Below are positions 63,301 through 64,000 of a stretch of 64,000 nt of DNA, one piece after another; the first letter of the stretch is position 1; each line of letters begins with the position of its first letter. Position numbers and translations under genes: made by a program. Under the pieces are notes generated by a model. It saw only the letters and a program-made list of their open reading frames with translations, did no database searches and was not told where the DNA came from. This stretch comes from Haliclona indistincta (lineage: Eukaryota; Porifera; Demospongiae; Haplosclerida; Chalinidae): the NCBI GenBank assembly GCA_964017065.1, contig OZ024785.1:13028275-13092274 (forward strand). Reading direction: 5' to 3'.

Positions 63301-64000
63301 GAAAATTAAAAAGATTTCTATCGAAATCAAAAGGATGTAGGGTTATGAAATCTACCACTGGTCCACAATGTAAACTAACAAGGAACAAGCATGGAATGGT
63401 AACACGATTGACTTGCTAACAGACCATAGATCCCTACATCAGTGGCTGCTGTGGTTGGCTATAGCTAGTTCAGCTAGTTGCTGTTGACCGTGCATTCAGC
63501 TTGTGACAAAATACTGATCTTATGTACAGCCACAGATGTAGGGATCTATGGTCTGTTAGCAAGTCAATCGTGTTACCATTCCATGCTTGTTCCTTGTTAG
63601 TTTACATTGTGGACCAGTGGTAGATTTCATAACCCTACATCCTTTTGATTTCGATAGAAATCTTTTTAATTTTCTTGTTTGTGTCCTTTTTTCTTTTTCA
63701 GTGAAGTGCAGTTCAATATCATGCACGTACTGAGCTGTCTTTGCTTCCACCATTGGTTTAGTGTTCCTGTTGCTGATGGCTTTTCTTTATTATTAAGAAT
63801 TTTAAAATTGTAGCTAAAAATAATCGTTATATCAGCTCGCCTACGCATGCATGCATGCATGCAGTGGATACGAGCCCCGCCCACACTTGCTTGTAGAACT
63901 GTACGGCGGTTGAAATTATCTGGCAAGCGCAGAATGGTGATCCTAAACGAGCTTACCGTTCTTCGAAGACTCCAGACAAACTATGTGTTCTCTGTGATCC
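63301..64000 (-). mobile_element. Non-autonomous Helentron-family copy F, cut by the window edge
   Basis: Inverted-repeat arms 63301-63448 and 63527-63674 (148 bp each), then the interior shared with copies B-E (ACAAACAAGAAAATT, GCCCCGCCCACA, CTTCGAAGA). The 5' hairpin would lie beyond 64000. Both arms share the private variant GGGTTATGAAATC. Confidence 0.8.

Overview
This window reads as nuclear DNA of an invertebrate animal. It has a spliced host gene with canonical GT-AG introns, many mobile elements and a tandem gene family. A sponge or other early-branching animal is plausible, but the sequence does not prove it. There are no bacterial-type operons, rRNA genes, CRISPR arrays or convincing tRNA genes.

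Region 1 (1-3324) holds one minus-strand transporter gene of the POT/PTR (SLC15-like) fold and an isolated exon. Region 2 (3325-12310) is, as I read it, one complete Helentron-type rolling-circle transposon. On the minus strand it runs from a terminal perfect hairpin at 12310, through a 2,209-residue Rep/helicase/OTU protein and a small two-exon ORF, to a long inverted repeat ending at 3325. The same 5' hairpin block and 3' inverted repeat bracket four shorter, non-coding copies at 15717-18191, 23880-25127, 38823-40080 and 43653-44901. A fifth runs off the right edge (63301-64000). These look like its non-autonomous derivatives.

Region 3 (12311-19500) is repeat-rich, with a zinc-finger exon, a decayed coding region, nested elements and minisatellites. 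Region 4 (19528-23801) holds ten exons of a WD-repeat gene resembling the C-terminal half of TFIIIC subunit GTF3C2 on the minus strand. All splice phases agree, but its 5' exons are not visible. Region 5 (26002-30437) is an intact Ty3-type LTR retrotransposon with apparently identical LTRs and a 5-bp target duplication.

Region 6 (30767-62152) is a head-to-tail array of nine single-exon POT-like genes on the plus strand, one broken by a 10-bp deletion, plus an antisense relic. With the minus-strand gene at 785-2530 there are ten copies. They alternate blocks of near-identical DNA with highly divergent blocks, mainly TM1, the TM3-TM4 region, the TM5-TM6 loop and the TM9-TM10 outer loop. They keep many POT hallmarks but lack the ExxER proton-coupling motif of TM1. 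A 1.6-kb palindrome (55228-56843) with a 4-bp target duplication sits inside the array.

The most interesting items are the Helentron family with self-homogenising inverted-repeat 3' ends, and the mosaic transporter array.
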